A stretch of DNA of 38,058 nt from a virus, in IMG/VR virus record IMGVR_UViG_3300049489_001225, positions 1-38,058 of that record. One strand, 5' to 3'. The number at the start of each line of letters is the position of its first letter. Within the stretch, counting starts at the first letter, position 1. Shown here piece by piece: positions 20,422 through 28,657 of this stretch. Made by a program: the position numbers and the translations under genes. The notes beneath the pieces are model-generated. The model saw nothing but the letters and a program-made list of their open reading frames with translations, searched no databases and was not told the DNA's origin.

Positions 20422-22941
20422 TTACGCCGTTTGCGTAACTTGGGACACGAGGAAAGAAATCGGAACGAAATAGATTGCACCCGCAATTTTGACTTCAAGG
20501 GATACAATCAAGCTGGGGCCATTCAGTTTTACGACCAGATTCTTGAACCCCTTTTTTGCGTCATCTGAGGGGGCGATTAGCTTCAAATCCATGAAGCTAG
20601 CCATGATTCCCTCGAGATAAGCCTTAGCGATGCCCGCAGACACATCCGCGATAGACTGCCCAACGAAAGCGGCCTCCATACGCTGAGCGGTGCTAAGGGC
20701 GACGATGTCCGCTACATAAACAGCCTGTGCCGAGTTAAAGACGAAATTGGAATCTTTCCCGTAGGTCGTTTGGTCAGATACCCAAGTGAATCCACCTGTC
20801 AGAGACTTCTTGGCAGGCAGTAGTCCAGCCAACAAAGCATCCTCAACCTGGCTGTCGTTCTTGTCGGAGTAGCTAGCATCTCGCATCACCACACCCGAGG
20901 TGTTGATTCCCTTGTTTACGATTGCTCGGTAGAAGCCAGCCGCCTGCATAGCAGCCGCCAAAACAGCTCCCATCCAAGGCTGGAACTGGGTCAACACACC
21001 ATTGCTGTTGACTTGTTTAAAGTCCTGGAAGGTCAAAGACACTCGGAAGCTAGCCAAGTTGGCAGCTGCCTCTTTGGCGTCTGCAAAGGCTCCAAGCTTA
21101 GAGCAGAAGGCCTGACGGTTGCGTCGCTTCTTGAGAGATGACATACTCAAGCAGTGGCTCTTGAGGTAAGCGTTTACGACATCCACTTCGTAGGTCGAAG
21201 AGGACTCGGTGAGCCCATCCGCAATGTCTCCAGACGTAGCGTCGCGGCTGATAAGGGGGACAACAAAATTCCCACGCACTGCAGCCAGAGCATCGATAGC
21301 TGCGATAAAGTCAGCGCTGGTGCTACCGCCTTTGGCACCACCAGAAAGGTAGGCCACATTGGAGGTAACCTTAGGCAAACCGGAGTCAGCCTGAACCTCG
21401 GGCTCGTTCAGTTGAACAAGCACAGAGTTATCGCGAATAGCCGCAAACATGCGGTATGCGTCAATCTTGATGCGTCCCGGCTGCCCACCCCACTCACCGC
21501 AGATAGTTTGGGTGGCGACGTTGTCCAACAGCAAAGACGAGAGCTGGCCCAAAACGGCAGTACCCACAGAGCAGCTGTAGCCAGTCTGAGAGTTGATGTA
21601 GGTCGCCAAATCGCTGATGGTGGGGAAGTCGGCCAAGGTGATGCTGAGGTTTCCGCCCGAGCCGCCGGTGACCGTGGTGGTCAGCGTGGTATCGGTAATG
21701 GTCATGGTGGCGGTGGTGCCGAGGTAGCCAATCTTCATGGCGATTTCGCCACCGGCCACCAGCTCTTCACTGATATTGTCGGTTTGACGGGCAACCTTCA
21801 AGTTAGCCTTGTATTCAGCGGCGCTTACCAACAGCTTGGCTGCTCCGGTCTTGCTGACCCAAGTAACCGCGCTCGAGGTGCCTAGACCGTAGGCGGTGCG
21901 AGACAGCAAGTCGGTTCCAGCGGTGGTTTCCGCAATCTCCAAGGCCTTACCAACTCCATCAATCACATCCCCAGCCTCATTGCTGATGGTGACAGGGGAA
22001 TGAGCCGAAGCGTCGGTGGTGGCCGCAATGGCAACGGGGCCAATGTCGACAGGATTGGTGATAGTTCCAATAACAGGGGCCGGGCTGACTTTGCCGGCAT
22101 CGCTGAGCTTGGTGGCCCTCAGGGTGGTGGAGGTGACGGCGGTAATTACGTACGCCCCAACATTCTGTTCAGAGCCGCCTGCAATTGCAGAGCCGGAGGG
22201 GATGACCAGAGTGTCACCCACGACAGGGGTGTTGGTCCAGGCACCGCTGCGGGTCAAATCGATGACAGCGCCGCTGGGATTCGCATCAACAGTCAGAGTT
22301 CCCGACACAGACAGCAAGGTGCGGTCTACGCCACCCGAGGCCGCTACACCAGAAAGGGCATTGACCTGAGTGACAAACGCGGCAGGCTGGATGTTAGCCA
22401 CGGTAGTCATGGTAATGGCGCTGCCGCCATTGACACGGAAGGTGATGGCCACAGTCCCAACGGGAGGGATGAAGCTGAAGGAGCCAGTGCTAGGTACGAC
22501 CTCCGAAACGGCAGCCAGAACTTGCCAATAGGTCAGATTGCCGAGCTTACCGTAGCTGCGGTCTTTCAAAGTGCCCCAAGTACCCGTAGTCTGCTTGGGC
22601 AATGCACCCGAGGCCTTGGTGCTGAGGTTAGTCTTGACGAGAACAAAACGGTTGGGCGCCCCAACGATATCGGGGTCATTCGCAGGAGAAGAGGCAGCCC
22701 GGAAGGCGTCTACCAGAGGGCCGCTCTTATACTTGTTTACCACATCCGCCAATTGGTCGGGACCAAAAGAGTTGTCCTCCAACTCCGCCTCGGCGTTAAA
22801 CCGGGGGCCTGCATCTGCCTCCCCCACGAGCATAAGGACACCAGTGCTAGACAAACCGCTATTTGCAGTTTGTACCTTGATGGAGGAGTAGGCACCGGGG
22901 ATAATCAGAGTACCAGCATCGGTGATGTACGATTGAGCCAT
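20422..22941 (-). CDS. Tail sheath protein
   Basis: 839 residues. N-terminus MAQSYITDAGTLIIPGAYSS, then the sheath signature region with FGPDQLADVVNKYKSGPLVD and PNRFVLVKTN; the centre has long Thr/Ser/Val-rich beta insertions, and the C-terminal end has AAFVGQSIADVSAGI and final strands. Sheath proteins surround the tail tube and contract to drive infection. At 839 residues it is longer than many sheaths (often 400-700), owing to the central insertions. The late-type motif and AGGAG lie upstream. Its C-terminal end resembles the small early-block gene at 10685. Confidence 0.9.
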   Translation of the reverse strand: MAQSYITDAGTLIIPGAYSSIKVQTANSGLSSTGVLMLVGEADAGPRFNAEAELEDNSFGPDQLADVVNKYKSGPLVDAFRAASSPANDPDIVGAPNRFVLVKTNLSTKASGALPKQTTGTWGTLKDRSYGKLGNLTYWQVLAAVSEVVPSTGSFSFIPPVGTVAITFRVNGGSAITMTTVANIQPAAFVTQVNALSGVAASGGVDRTLLSVSGTLTVDANPSGAVIDLTRSGAWTNTPVVGDTLVIPSGSAIAGGSEQNVGAYVITAVTSTTLRATKLSDAGKVSPAPVIGTITNPVDIGPVAIAATTDASAHSPVTISNEAGDVIDGVGKALEIAETTAGTDLLSRTAYGLGTSSAVTWVSKTGAAKLLVSAAEYKANLKVARQTDNISEELVAGGEIAMKIGYLGTTATMTITDTTLTTTVTGGSGGNLSITLADFPTISDLATYINSQTGYSCSVGTAVLGQLSSLLLDNVATQTICGEWGGQPGRIKIDAYRMFAAIRDNSVLVQLNEPEVQADSGLPKVTSNVAYLSGGAKGGSTSADFIAAIDALAAVRGNFVVPLISRDATSGDIADGLTESSSTYEVDVVNAYLKSHCLSMSSLKKRRNRQAFCSKLGAFADAKEAAANLASFRVSLTFQDFKQVNSNGVLTQFQPWMGAVLAAAMQAAGFYRAIVNKGINTSGVVMRDASYSDKNDSQVEDALLAGLLPAKKSLTGGFTWVSDQTTYGKDSNFVFNSAQAVYVADIVALSTAQRMEAAFVGQSIADVSAGIAKAYLEGIMASFMDLKLIAPSDDAKKGFKNLVVKLNGPSLIVSLEVKIAGAIYFVPISFLVSQVTQTA

Positions 22942-22967
22942 GTGAGAGAATCTCCTGAATTCTTAGA

Positions 22968-22979
22968 AAAGATTAAGTC
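22968..22979 (-). promoter_or_regulatory. Late-type motif before sheath gene
   Basis: The minus strand reads GACTTAATCTTT, 26 bases before the ATG at 22941, with AGGAG between the motif and the start. Confidence 0.6.
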
Positions 22980-22988
22980 CCGGTGAAC

Positions 22989-24077
22989 TTACTTCTTGGG
23001 CTTAGACTTCTTGTCGGGTTTGACTTCGCCCTTGCCGAGCAACTTCCCGAAGATGCCGGGCTTGACGGGACGGGCCGCATTCATAACGGGACCAGCCGAT
23101 TTTGCGGGAGATTGCGTGACTCCTGCGGCTCTAGTGACTCCTGCGGCTCTAGGAGAGCTTAGGTTGGCACCAGGTAGCGTTACGGAAGCTGGGTTGGCCG
23201 TTCCTCCACCGGCGGCCGGCTTTTTGGATGGAGGCTGAAATTCTCCAGCCAGGGCAGCCGCGAATCCCTCTGCCCTCTCACCTTGCTCAGCAGCCGATGG
23301 AAGCTGAGTGTTCGCACTGGCCCCGCCCTGTTGGGCAACATGGGCAGCGTGTGCAGCGCTAATGGGTTCTGCATTTTGGGCTGCCGTGGTCTTGAACCCC
23401 TTCTCCAGCTCCGCCTTCATGGCAGGGGTGCTGGTGGGGACTGAAGTCCCCATGTTTTGGCCACTTGGCGGTTTTGCCATGGGAGGTTTTGCGGCCTTGT
23501 CCAGCTCTTCCTTCTTGTAATGGTCCGGATAAGTGCCTTCCGCAGGCCCCTTGCCGCGACCGCAAACGATGCCGGTGTCTTTGATTTGATGGCCATCTGG
23601 GCTGCCATCTTCTTTGGCGTCGACTTGCTGATTACATCCTGAGCCCGGAAGAATAGAACCACCGGAGCCGGGCGCTTTAACTTGCTTACTCTTGACTTCA
23701 GAACCCTTACTGCCAGAGACCGTGTGGTTGTCTTTCTTATCGCCCTTGCTGTCTACCAATTCCGATTTAACGGTGGAGATTTCCCCGCATTTGTCAAGAG
23801 CGTGTTCCTTGCCACAATCCTTGCAAAGCTCAGCTTTATGCGCGGTGAGGGGGTCATCTACGCCTGGGGGATTCAAACGGCCGCCGGCCAAGTCCTCAGT
23901 TCCAGCGCTAGCCTGCACACCAGCGACGTGCTTGTGTCCACGGGGGATGAGCTGTTTTTTCTTAAGCTCTCGGGACACCAGGACCTCGATTTCCTTAGCG
24001 TAGGCGTCCATCTTCTCTTTCGTGGCCTTGAATAGCTGCTCTTGGGCCTCTTCCAATGTGTAAGTCTTTTCAGCCAC
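22989..24077 (-). CDS. Possible internal translation product of the 1159-residue gene
   Basis: Inside the large gene, AAAGGAG stands 8 bases before an in-frame GTG at 24077 (VAEKTYTLEEAQEQLFKATK), and a late-type motif (TAATCTTA) lies 27 bases before it. This would give a 362-residue product containing the coiled-coil-like start, the CxxC knuckle and the Ala/Pro/Lys tail, without the HExxH domain. Both signals together are unlikely to fall by chance in the same place, but the product is inferred. Confidence 0.45.
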   Translation of the reverse strand: MAEKTYTLEEAQEQLFKATKEKMDAYAKEIEVLVSRELKKKQLIPRGHKHVAGVQASAGTEDLAGGRLNPPGVDDPLTAHKAELCKDCGKEHALDKCGEISTVKSELVDSKGDKKDNHTVSGSKGSEVKSKQVKAPGSGGSILPGSGCNQQVDAKEDGSPDGHQIKDTGIVCGRGKGPAEGTYPDHYKKEELDKAAKPPMAKPPSGQNMGTSVPTSTPAMKAELEKGFKTTAAQNAEPISAAHAAHVAQQGGASANTQLPSAAEQGERAEGFAAALAGEFQPPSKKPAAGGGTANPASVTLPGANLSSPRAAGVTRAAGVTQSPAKSAGPVMNAARPVKPGIFGKLLGKGEVKPDKKSKPKK

Positions 24078-26468
24078 GGAATTATCTCCTTTAGTCTCAG
24101 CGACTAAGATTACCTCTGACTTCATAGTCACCTGTGAAGCACCTGGCTTAAAGCCTGCATTTGCGGTACTATTCAGATGTGCCGTCAACATCGAATGGAT
24201 TTGCTTACCCTGTGGATGGGATTGCAGGGCCTGCAAGAAGGGCCCATGATTCATATGCGCAGTGATGTGCTTGCCACGGGATGGGTCACCCTTGGGCATC
24301 GCCTTTAGGGCTCCCATGAAACCTTCAACCGTATTGTGGAGTGCTGGACCAGCAGGTTTCCCTGCCGGGGACACAAGACCGGGAACATCCGCTTTGTTTA
24401 GCTTGGCGTGGTGTTTAGCGACGTAATCAAACCGCTCCTTGTGCTTCATGCGGTGCATCTTTTCGCTATGTCCAGTGTCGTTTAAATGGTGATAGGTTTT
24501 ACGATAGGACTCGGTAAGGTTGCGGGCAAATCTAGAATCATAGTATTTGTTCTCGCCAATCCTCATGCCCTGGGGCTGTCCTTTGGGCCTGCCGGGGCCT
24601 GCCTTCTCTAGCTCGGATTTACCTAACTTAGGCAGGAGGTCATGTAAGCCAGTGAGTCCCATTTTGTGCCCTGCATCGCGAACCATTTGGAGGGCTGTGT
24701 GGAGGGGGACCTTGTGACTATTGGGACTGAAGCCCTCACCACTAGGCTCGGTGAATTTACCAGTCACAGCGCGGTGAGCTGCGTCGTGCATGACGGTATT
24801 CAGCTCTTTGTGGAAGTCCTCGTCCTTGAGGTGGACTCCTATTTGCTGCGACAATTCTCGCTGTTTGTGGGCGGCCAGCCACTCCCAGTGGACGGCCCTC
24901 AGCGCCTCATTCATTGTCCTATGGTGACCCAACTTGCCAATTCGACGCCCTTCGCCGTAAATCTTGTTCAACTCGGGCAAAACCAAAGCATGAGATAGCT
25001 CGTGAATTTGGCGCCAGCCATCGGTGTAGTTTTCTTGACCGAAGTCCCCACCAGAAGAAGGGCTGGGGTCATACACCATTAGATGTCCGGTGTTGTAGTT
25101 ACGATTAGCTAAGTCGGGCTTCCCGTATTTCCCGCCTGCGTAGTACACCTTGAAGCCGTGGTCCTGAACTAGCCGTGAAATTTCGGGAAGCTTGCCGTGG
25201 TAGTTGTAGTGCAGCAGGTCAGGCTTCGAGCCAGGTTGGACTTGTCCGTAGGGAACAGCAAACTGCTTGTAGGTGCTAACCCCCACACCAGCCGCCTGGT
25301 CGTTCTGAGGCTTAGGTGGGGGCGTGTCCATGTGTGGATGGGAGCCGTCCGCTTTTATTAGCCCCGGTAGTTGTGGGGCGGCGTGGTCTTCTTCGTGGTG
25401 GCTACTGTGCCCATCGTGCCAATCGTAATTGTGAGGATGGTGGCGTACTGGTGTCTGATTCGCCAACAAATCAGCTACAGCGTTTTTCATCAGGTAGGCA
25501 GCCACCTCTGGCTCGAATTCTCGCTCTGCTTTTTTGGTTTGGCTAAATTTAATCCAATTCTGATGATTCGCTAAAGCGGCCCATGCTGGGTCTTTCTTGT
25601 CGTGGGAGGAGATAGGAGTGGTGGGATATCCGCTGACATCCATTAAGTTTTTGGTTGGAATCCGCTGACCAGCGGAGTTTCTAACAGTGGCAAGCATGAA
25701 ATCGTCGTATTTGCCTGGAGTGTGCTCTATAGCAAGACTCAACCCTCTAGCTCTCTGTTCTTCTGGTAAAAAATGACTGTAGTCGTAGACATTCTTCCCA
25801 CCACCGACCCCTCGCACGGAAAGGCGTGGTTCTTCAAAAGAGGGAATCTCACCGGTTGCAGCTCGGTTGCGAACTATAGGGTCTACTGGTTGCCCATGCA
25901 AAGCTGGAGTTTCGGGAGAATCCCATGTGGTATTGGCAATTGTAGGGATATGTAGCACGTCAGCCTTAGATCGGAACTTCTTACCACTTGGCTTTGGCGG
26001 GTTCAGGTTAATGACATCGCCTTTATTGAGTGGGTTCTCATGATGCATCTGATTCCAATCGAAATTGATGCGAAAATGCCCATGGCCAGGAATACTCGTG
26101 TAGTAATCGTTTGGAGGCTGTTCAAAGTGTTCGATGGGGTTTTGAGGGTCCGCTGAATGGTATTTTCCTTCATTTTCACCATTGGTATAGACCAGCCTAT
26201 GTTGCCCATTTTGGCTGTGAATCACACTCTCTTGGCCAAACATTTTGCCAAGCTGCTTCATTTGGTCTAAGGTGGCGCCATGGACTATATAGGAGCGTTC
26301 AGGCTCTTTGTATTTTCCTGAGGTAGGCTCAGCATGCAATCCCATCTGTTGCAGGGCACCGCCCAGCGCTTCGTGGCCGCCTTCAATTTGGGGCTGAAAC
26401 ATAGGCTTCTCTCCGGACAAAAGGCCGAAGGTGCTGCCAGAAAAAATAGGATGCTTTGGAAAGCCCAT
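22989..26468 (-). CDS. Large virion-type protein with HExxH metallopeptidase motif
   Basis: 1159 residues between sheath and other structural genes. Parts: an N-terminal region with EPTSGKYKEPERSYIVHG and GHGHFRINFDWNQM; a His-rich middle; QIHELSHAL with zincin motif H489-E-L-S-H493, followed by a helix with MNEALRAVHWEW that may supply a third ligand; basic helical segments; a CKDCGKEHALDKC zinc-knuckle-like site; and an Ala/Pro/Lys-rich tail. Such large multi-domain proteins are often carried in the head or tail and injected. An internal start (24077) may give a separate C-terminal product. The metallopeptidase is inferred from the motif alone. Confidence 0.65.
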   Translation of the reverse strand: MGFPKHPIFSGSTFGLLSGEKPMFQPQIEGGHEALGGALQQMGLHAEPTSGKYKEPERSYIVHGATLDQMKQLGKMFGQESVIHSQNGQHRLVYTNGENEGKYHSADPQNPIEHFEQPPNDYYTSIPGHGHFRINFDWNQMHHENPLNKGDVINLNPPKPSGKKFRSKADVLHIPTIANTTWDSPETPALHGQPVDPIVRNRAATGEIPSFEEPRLSVRGVGGGKNVYDYSHFLPEEQRARGLSLAIEHTPGKYDDFMLATVRNSAGQRIPTKNLMDVSGYPTTPISSHDKKDPAWAALANHQNWIKFSQTKKAEREFEPEVAAYLMKNAVADLLANQTPVRHHPHNYDWHDGHSSHHEEDHAAPQLPGLIKADGSHPHMDTPPPKPQNDQAAGVGVSTYKQFAVPYGQVQPGSKPDLLHYNYHGKLPEISRLVQDHGFKVYYAGGKYGKPDLANRNYNTGHLMVYDPSPSSGGDFGQENYTDGWRQIHELSHALVLPELNKIYGEGRRIGKLGHHRTMNEALRAVHWEWLAAHKQRELSQQIGVHLKDEDFHKELNTVMHDAAHRAVTGKFTEPSGEGFSPNSHKVPLHTALQMVRDAGHKMGLTGLHDLLPKLGKSELEKAGPGRPKGQPQGMRIGENKYYDSRFARNLTESYRKTYHHLNDTGHSEKMHRMKHKERFDYVAKHHAKLNKADVPGLVSPAGKPAGPALHNTVEGFMGALKAMPKGDPSRGKHITAHMNHGPFLQALQSHPQGKQIHSMLTAHLNSTANAGFKPGASQVTMKSEVILVAETKGDNSVAEKTYTLEEAQEQLFKATKEKMDAYAKEIEVLVSRELKKKQLIPRGHKHVAGVQASAGTEDLAGGRLNPPGVDDPLTAHKAELCKDCGKEHALDKCGEISTVKSELVDSKGDKKDNHTVSGSKGSEVKSKQVKAPGSGGSILPGSGCNQQVDAKEDGSPDGHQIKDTGIVCGRGKGPAEGTYPDHYKKEELDKAAKPPMAKPPSGQNMGTSVPTSTPAMKAELEKGFKTTAAQNAEPISAAHAAHVAQQGGASANTQLPSAAEQGERAEGFAAALAGEFQPPSKKPAAGGGTANPASVTLPGANLSSPRAAGVTRAAGVTQSPAKSAGPVMNAARPVKPGIFGKLLGKGEVKPDKKSKPKK
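23116..23151. repeat. Tandem 18-bp duplication
   Basis: Two perfect adjacent copies of GTGACTCCTGCGGCTCTA in frame, giving RAAGVTRAAGVT near the C-terminus of the large protein. Confidence 0.9.
24105..24114 (-). promoter_or_regulatory. Internal late-type motif
   Basis: The minus strand reads GGTAATCTTA inside the large gene, 27 bases before the internal GTG at 24077. Confidence 0.4.
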
Positions 26469-26478
26469 AGATACCCCT

Positions 26479-26490
26479 AAAGATTAACTC
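26479..26490 (-). promoter_or_regulatory. Late-type motif before large virion gene
   Basis: The minus strand reads GAGTTAATCTTT, 10 bases before the ATG at 26468, and overlaps the stop codon of the upstream gene. Confidence 0.55.
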
Positions 26491-27605
26491 TTCTTCTTCC
26501 CAAGTGAGTCTTCGTCGCCCACCCACGAAGCCTCGTTGGGGTCCACCTCATCCGGAAGCTTACCCGCACCTATAATTCGGATACCCTGTGCTTCTGGGTC
26601 AGAAGGCGAAGTGCCCATGCCAACAATCCGAGGGTCAATTGCTTTCGGCCAATATTGACGCACATAGCCCTGCAAGTTGAGATAGCGCGAGAAAACAAGC
26701 TCCGCCTCGAAGTACTCATTCCGGTCGAAGTCGGTGCTGTTAACTACAGACCGCTCGAAACCTCTAGGCTCCAGTAGTGCCTGTTTGTAGCGATGAAGGA
26801 TGAATACCAAAATCGAATGCAGCCAGGTTAGATAGACGGGCTCTCCGACGACATGTACTCCAATGAGGTAGTTCTCACGGTAGGATACAGACTCTAACTG
26901 AGTAACAAAGCTGGGCTTTTGCCCTCTGATGACCGCATTCCTGAAATCTGCTATGGTGCCCTGGGCAATGCTGAAGGAGCCATCCTCAAACACCTCTTCG
27001 ATGGCATGCGTCTTCCCAGTAGCATCCAAAACCAACATATTGGGAGCTAGTACGGCAGTAGAGGCGATGTCGTCTGGCAGCACCATGATGCCAGTTGCCG
27101 CATTGTATTTGGCCGGAGTAAAAGGGCCCACGACATTTGGCCACTCTCCATCGTTCAGCTCTGTAGGTTGATAGTGGACGTCAGCTAAGGTGACTTCAGC
27201 TTCAGAACTTTCTTGCAGCTTGATGGTAATGCAAGGCAGCTGGGCCTCATTCAAGCGCGGGACCATTACGACAGGAATCTTGGTTTTCAGAAACCAATCC
27301 TTGGCTCTTTGAACGCTCTTCTCTCCGTACTCCTTTAAAGTCAGCTCGTCTTTAGGCAAAGAGGCGAAGACGTAGTCAAGCAAAAAAGGCTTAGCTCGAA
27401 GGTCTGCCAATGCGGCGACGATGGCCGTCCGAATAATGACGTCACTCTGATGAATCCCGAGAGCTTCTGTGGTAAGTGAGGATGGCAATGGCAGCTCCAA
27501 CGCTTTGACAAGCAGGGCCTGGCCGTCCGATGGACTCAGCGGTACTTGCTGAACAATCGTTTTGATGGGGGAAATATACCCCCTAGTAAGCAGAGAGACG
27601 GTCAT
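26484..27605 (-). CDS. Structural protein of unknown role
   Basis: 373 residues. Mixed alpha/beta; helix SDVIIRTAIVAALADLRAKP early, strands in the centre (PCITIKLQESSEAEVTLADV, GIMVLPDDIASTAVLAPNML), later YLIGVHVVGEPVYLTWLHSI and an acidic end (DEDSLGKKKS). It lies in the structural run behind a late-type motif. The YLTWLHSILVFILHRYK region and the size recall neck or tail-completion proteins, but I cannot assign one. Confidence 0.6.
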   Translation of the reverse strand: MTVSLLTRGYISPIKTIVQQVPLSPSDGQALLVKALELPLPSSLTTEALGIHQSDVIIRTAIVAALADLRAKPFLLDYVFASLPKDELTLKEYGEKSVQRAKDWFLKTKIPVVMVPRLNEAQLPCITIKLQESSEAEVTLADVHYQPTELNDGEWPNVVGPFTPAKYNAATGIMVLPDDIASTAVLAPNMLVLDATGKTHAIEEVFEDGSFSIAQGTIADFRNAVIRGQKPSFVTQLESVSYRENYLIGVHVVGEPVYLTWLHSILVFILHRYKQALLEPRGFERSVVNSTDFDRNEYFEAELVFSRYLNLQGYVRQYWPKAIDPRIVGMGTSPSDPEAQGIRIIGAGKLPDEVDPNEASWVGDEDSLGKKKS

Positions 27606-27616
27606 TGGCCTAAGCC

Positions 27617-27629
27617 AAAGATTGCGGTC
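27617..27629 (-). promoter_or_regulatory. Late-type motif before structural gene
   Basis: The minus strand reads GACCGCAATCTTT, 11 bases before the ATG at 27605. Confidence 0.6.
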
Positions 27630-27632
27630 GCT

Positions 27633-28151
27633 TCAGAGTCTGACAATGAAATACTTGGAGAGTAGACCTGAGGAGTATTCAGAGGTCACCTGCCAAGTGA
27701 AACGCAGCCCGGTATTGTATGCGGCCGGCGAAGCAATCGCCGCATTGGAAGCGTTAACCGCCGAATCGTAGGCTCTGATTCTGGCACTTTGTAAATTGCC
27801 TTCGCTGTCGTAAGTTTGCTGGTCTACAACGGAATTCTCGTGTACGAGACCTAGACTCTTAAGAATGTTGGTTCTGAAACTACTTGCGTCCAATAGCTCG
27901 CCCTGATGCTCGTACCCCGCATCAACTGAACGTCCAGCATCAAAATACAATTGATACACTACGTTAGAATACCCCTCCGAGGTGGGAGTGTACTGAGCTG
28001 CATAAATTCCCTCGGCGACATGACTCAAGTTGACAGTAGCGACCAGGGCGCCAGCGGCATTGTAAACGCGTGCTTGTCCAAAGAGGTCCGTCCGACCGTC
28101 GGACGCCAGCATAGACAGCGTTACAGCTTCGTTTACGGTCGCTAGAATCAC
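27633..28151 (-). CDS. Structural beta-sandwich-like protein
   Basis: 172 residues from a GTG at 28151. Begins ILATVNEAVTLSMLASDGRT and shows an Ig/carboxypeptidase-regulatory-like strand pattern (ARVYNAAGALVATVNLSHVA, EGIYAAQYTP), then an Ala/Ser-rich helix and final strands. This resembles adaptor or decoration domains in tails and necks. Function inferred only from the pattern and place. Confidence 0.55.
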   Translation of the reverse strand: MILATVNEAVTLSMLASDGRTDLFGQARVYNAAGALVATVNLSHVAEGIYAAQYTPTSEGYSNVVYQLYFDAGRSVDAGYEHQGELLDASSFRTNILKSLGLVHENSVVDQQTYDSEGNLQSARIRAYDSAVNASNAAIASPAAYNTGLRFTWQVTSEYSSGLLSKYFIVRL

Positions 28152-28159
28152 TCTTGAAC

Positions 28160-28657
28160 CTACTTTGATTGCAAAAAGAGAAGCAGGTCCTGTGGGGTTG
28201 TGTCTGACGCCACAAGACTGTCAGCCCTAGGATACCCGATATTCTGCAACACCTCCACTACAGCCTCAGAACAAAAAAGCGCATTTTTGTCTGCTATTGG
28301 ATTCTTCCATGCTTTCTTGAAAAAAGCGCCCATTCGAACTATGATATTCCCAACCAGGCCGCCAGCATCATAGGGGGTACCTAGGCGCTCCAGCAATGGC
28401 TTGAGCTGACCGAGAGTGACACCATTTAAGGGCAGCAGAGCGACGAGTTTTGATTGTGTCAGGAAGCGCTCGAAAGGCACCATGCGGAGCCCTTCAAAGC
28501 TAGCCTCCAGTACCATTGGTATTTTTGCGCCATCGCTGAACTTCCAGTCAAAGCACAAAAAAGTATGGGACACCTGAGAGCCAGTGAACCATCTGATAAT
28601 CCTGGATAGTAGTTTGTTGGTGGTAGAGAAACCCACACATATTTCGGTGGTTATCAT
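28160..28657 (-). CDS. Papain-fold (YiiX/NlpC-P60-like) hydrolase
   Basis: 165 residues. GFSTTNKLLSRIIRWFTGSQ then VSHTFLCF gives the His, PYDAGG a turn found in the family, and ALFCSEAVVEVLQ the Cys; this His-before-Cys order marks the circularly permuted YiiX/YebB-type papain fold. Such enzymes cut amide bonds, for example in peptidoglycan peptides or lipoyl or amide links. In a structural operon it may be virion-borne and act on the cell wall at entry. Substrate unknown. Confidence 0.7.
   Translation of the reverse strand: MITTEICVGFSTTNKLLSRIIRWFTGSQVSHTFLCFDWKFSDGAKIPMVLEASFEGLRMVPFERFLTQSKLVALLPLNGVTLGQLKPLLERLGTPYDAGGLVGNIIVRMGAFFKKAWKNPIADKNALFCSEAVVEVLQNIGYPRADSLVASDTTPQDLLLFLQSK

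Noticed and set aside
22000-22986. 328-residue plus-strand ORF opposite the sheath gene
   Set aside because: It is a shadow of the sheath frame: Gly/Arg-rich, no ribosome-binding site, and the sheath reading is clearly real.
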